From NCBI RefSeq assembly GCF_901709675.1, contig NC_051101.1, forward strand, positions 4,362,501 to 4,426,500: a stretch of 64,000 nucleotides of DNA. Reading direction: 5' to 3'. Shown here in pieces: positions 62,590-64,000 of this stretch. Origin of the DNA: Syngnathus acus. Lineage: Eukaryota; Chordata; Actinopteri; Syngnathiformes; Syngnathidae. The first letter of the stretch is position 1; every line of letters begins with the position of its first letter. A program made the translations under genes and the position numbers. Under the pieces are notes generated by a model. It saw only the letters and a program-made list of their open reading frames with translations, was not told the DNA's origin and searched no databases.

Positions 62590-63260
62590 TGAAATGGAGG
62601 TGCTGCATGACGGCTTACCTTCTCCTGCGCAATCGCTCGAGTATGATGTGGAGACTTGTGTTTATTATTGTAATGTAGTAATAATGTGTTGCAGTATGGT
62701 GTTCCCCTGAGGCTACCATTGTTGAATTTAACCATTCCCACCCCCTGAGCTCGACCGAACCAGAATACACAGCATCTGCATGGGGGCTTCAGAGTTTCTG
62801 TGCACGGCAAAGGGTGTGTGCGTGTGGTGTTTGTGTGCGTTTTTGGGGGCGTCTTTTTGTTGTTGTCTGTTTTGAGATCTGCGAGTTGGGCTGGGATGTA
62901 TTAAAAGCAGAGCGCGTTATTCCTGCGTAGCCGCTGGCTCTGGTGCACCTCTCCAGCATTCTGACTGTGACCCCAGCCCGCGGTTCTGTGTGTGTTTTCA
63001 TTCTTTTTGTACATGCTCCCTAAGATATTCTCACAATCCTTTTTTTTTTTTTTCTCCTCCTGCATGCAGCTCATTGCGGGTTCCTCGCAGAACACACCCC
63101 CATAGAGGAGGTTGCCCTTGATTTATTTGTCTCGCCACTATCCTTCTTATTTTTTCACTTTGAATTGCTATAATAATGCCCTGACTCAACCCTCTCATCT
63201 CCTTTTTAAAAATGTGTCTTCTGCAAGATACCGTGCAGTGAGATCTTTGCTTGAAGCCTC
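62590..63260. promoter_or_regulatory. Candidate conserved elements near the right end
   Basis: GACGGCTTACCTTCTCCTGC and GCGCAATCGCTCGAG at 62608-62641; then, after a GT-rich patch (62809-62845), GCAGAGCGCGTTATTCCTGC, GTAGCCGCTGGCTC and ACCCCAGCCCGCGG (62910-62982). CpGs are more frequent than in the surroundings. Function is unknown. Confidence 0.27.
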
Positions 63261-64000
63261 ACACCAAATATGAAAGGTACTACACGATTTTGGAGTTGGA
63301 ATGCAAAACATGTAAAACTGCAAAGATTTTATGAAAACTTGGGATCACCGGAGACATGAACATCTGAATTTGTTTTTCTGAGCGCCCAGCTGTGTACTGT
63401 ACATGCATCAGCCGTTATAGCCTTTTATCGTATTCCTTTGATCTCTCTGACTTTTTATATCACATTTTCGGATCCTGCGGTGGAATCAGCAAGCGGATCT
63501 ATAAATCAAGACTGTAGTGGGCAAGGTGATATGCATATTTTTATTTATTTATATATCCCCTTTGAAACGGTTCATTTACTACATTCTAGGACTGTGTGAG
63601 GTTTTGCATGAAGTTTGAAAATTTCCTAGTAATACTCTTGAAAAATGAATGGAAAGGAGTCTGGAAATTGAAAAATGTAATTTGTTTGGGGAAGATGAAC
63701 ACACGCACAAACACACACAAATACACACACACACACTACTTGACAAAACTTTCAAAAGGTTTGTCCATATTTGAACCATATTTGAATAAACGCTCTGTGT
63801 ACCGCTGGAAAGAGAAACAGATGGACCTGTTTTAGATTAGTCTTTAACGTTTGTTTTATGAGGTGTCATCACTATGGGGGCCTAAGCGCAAAACATGTGT
63901 GGAGAAAAACATTGTAGCTTAAGTTACTTTTCCCAAGGTCAGCTATTGTTCATTGTCAGTAAAGAATTGATTGAATCTTTGAAAACATAAACTGACAATT
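63261..64000. other. Gene-free right end of window
   Basis: AT-rich DNA with a CA repeat at 63701-63737. I see no gene, mobile element or strong motif cluster. Confidence 0.6.

Overview
This window looks like vertebrate nuclear DNA, most likely from a percomorph-type teleost fish. It has one multi-kilobase coding exon with a mammalian-style splice acceptor and a long AT-rich flank. It also carries many CA/GT, GAAA and ATCC microsatellites, several copies of a tRNA-derived SINE with an (ATCC)n/(GGAT)n tail, and two decayed Tc1-type transposon ends. A pipefish or seahorse relative is only a guess from the look of the SINE. I see no prokaryotic, phage or viral genes.

The only protein-coding gene I can support is tshz1 (teashirt zinc-finger homeobox 1), on the + strand. 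The large terminal coding exon runs from the acceptor at 15120/15121 to the stop at 18663-18665. It encodes three teashirt-type C-x2-C-x12-H-x5-H fingers, a CtBP-type PIDLS motif, an atypical homeodomain and two C-terminal C2H2 fingers. The apparent open frame begins about 50 bases earlier at a TTG inside the intron, so its first 17 residues are not real. The true start, on a short first coding exon that in this family encodes roughly 13 residues, is not in the window. Bases 1-15120 are therefore read as the 3' part of intron 1. The 3' UTR probably ends near 19860, where an AATAAA is followed by a GU-rich tract.

The remaining ~44 kb (about 19.9-64 kb) has no gene I can support and reads as the gene desert expected beside a developmental transcription factor. 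Repeats include SINE copies at about 6.4, 7.1, 39.9, 40.2, 51.0, 55.8 and 57.9 kb and a second SINE-like fragment at 28.8 kb. Between them lie non-repetitive blocks with clusters of homeodomain (TAATTA/TAATTAGC), POU octamer (ATGCAAAT) and PBX-MEIS (TGATTGACAG) motifs. I mark these as candidate cis-regulatory or conserved non-coding elements. That call rests on motif content and sequence character only; cross-species alignment would decide it.

I did not find a clear novel biological system. The observations most worth checking are a triple TAATTAGC cluster in intron 1 (7478-7615), a CpG-dense intronic patch with a phase-compatible splice donor (12580-12790), a non-repetitive block open on both strands at 57.2-57.8 kb, a dense string of enhancer-like blocks at 61.7-62.5 kb, and fish-specific changes in the Tshz1 protein.
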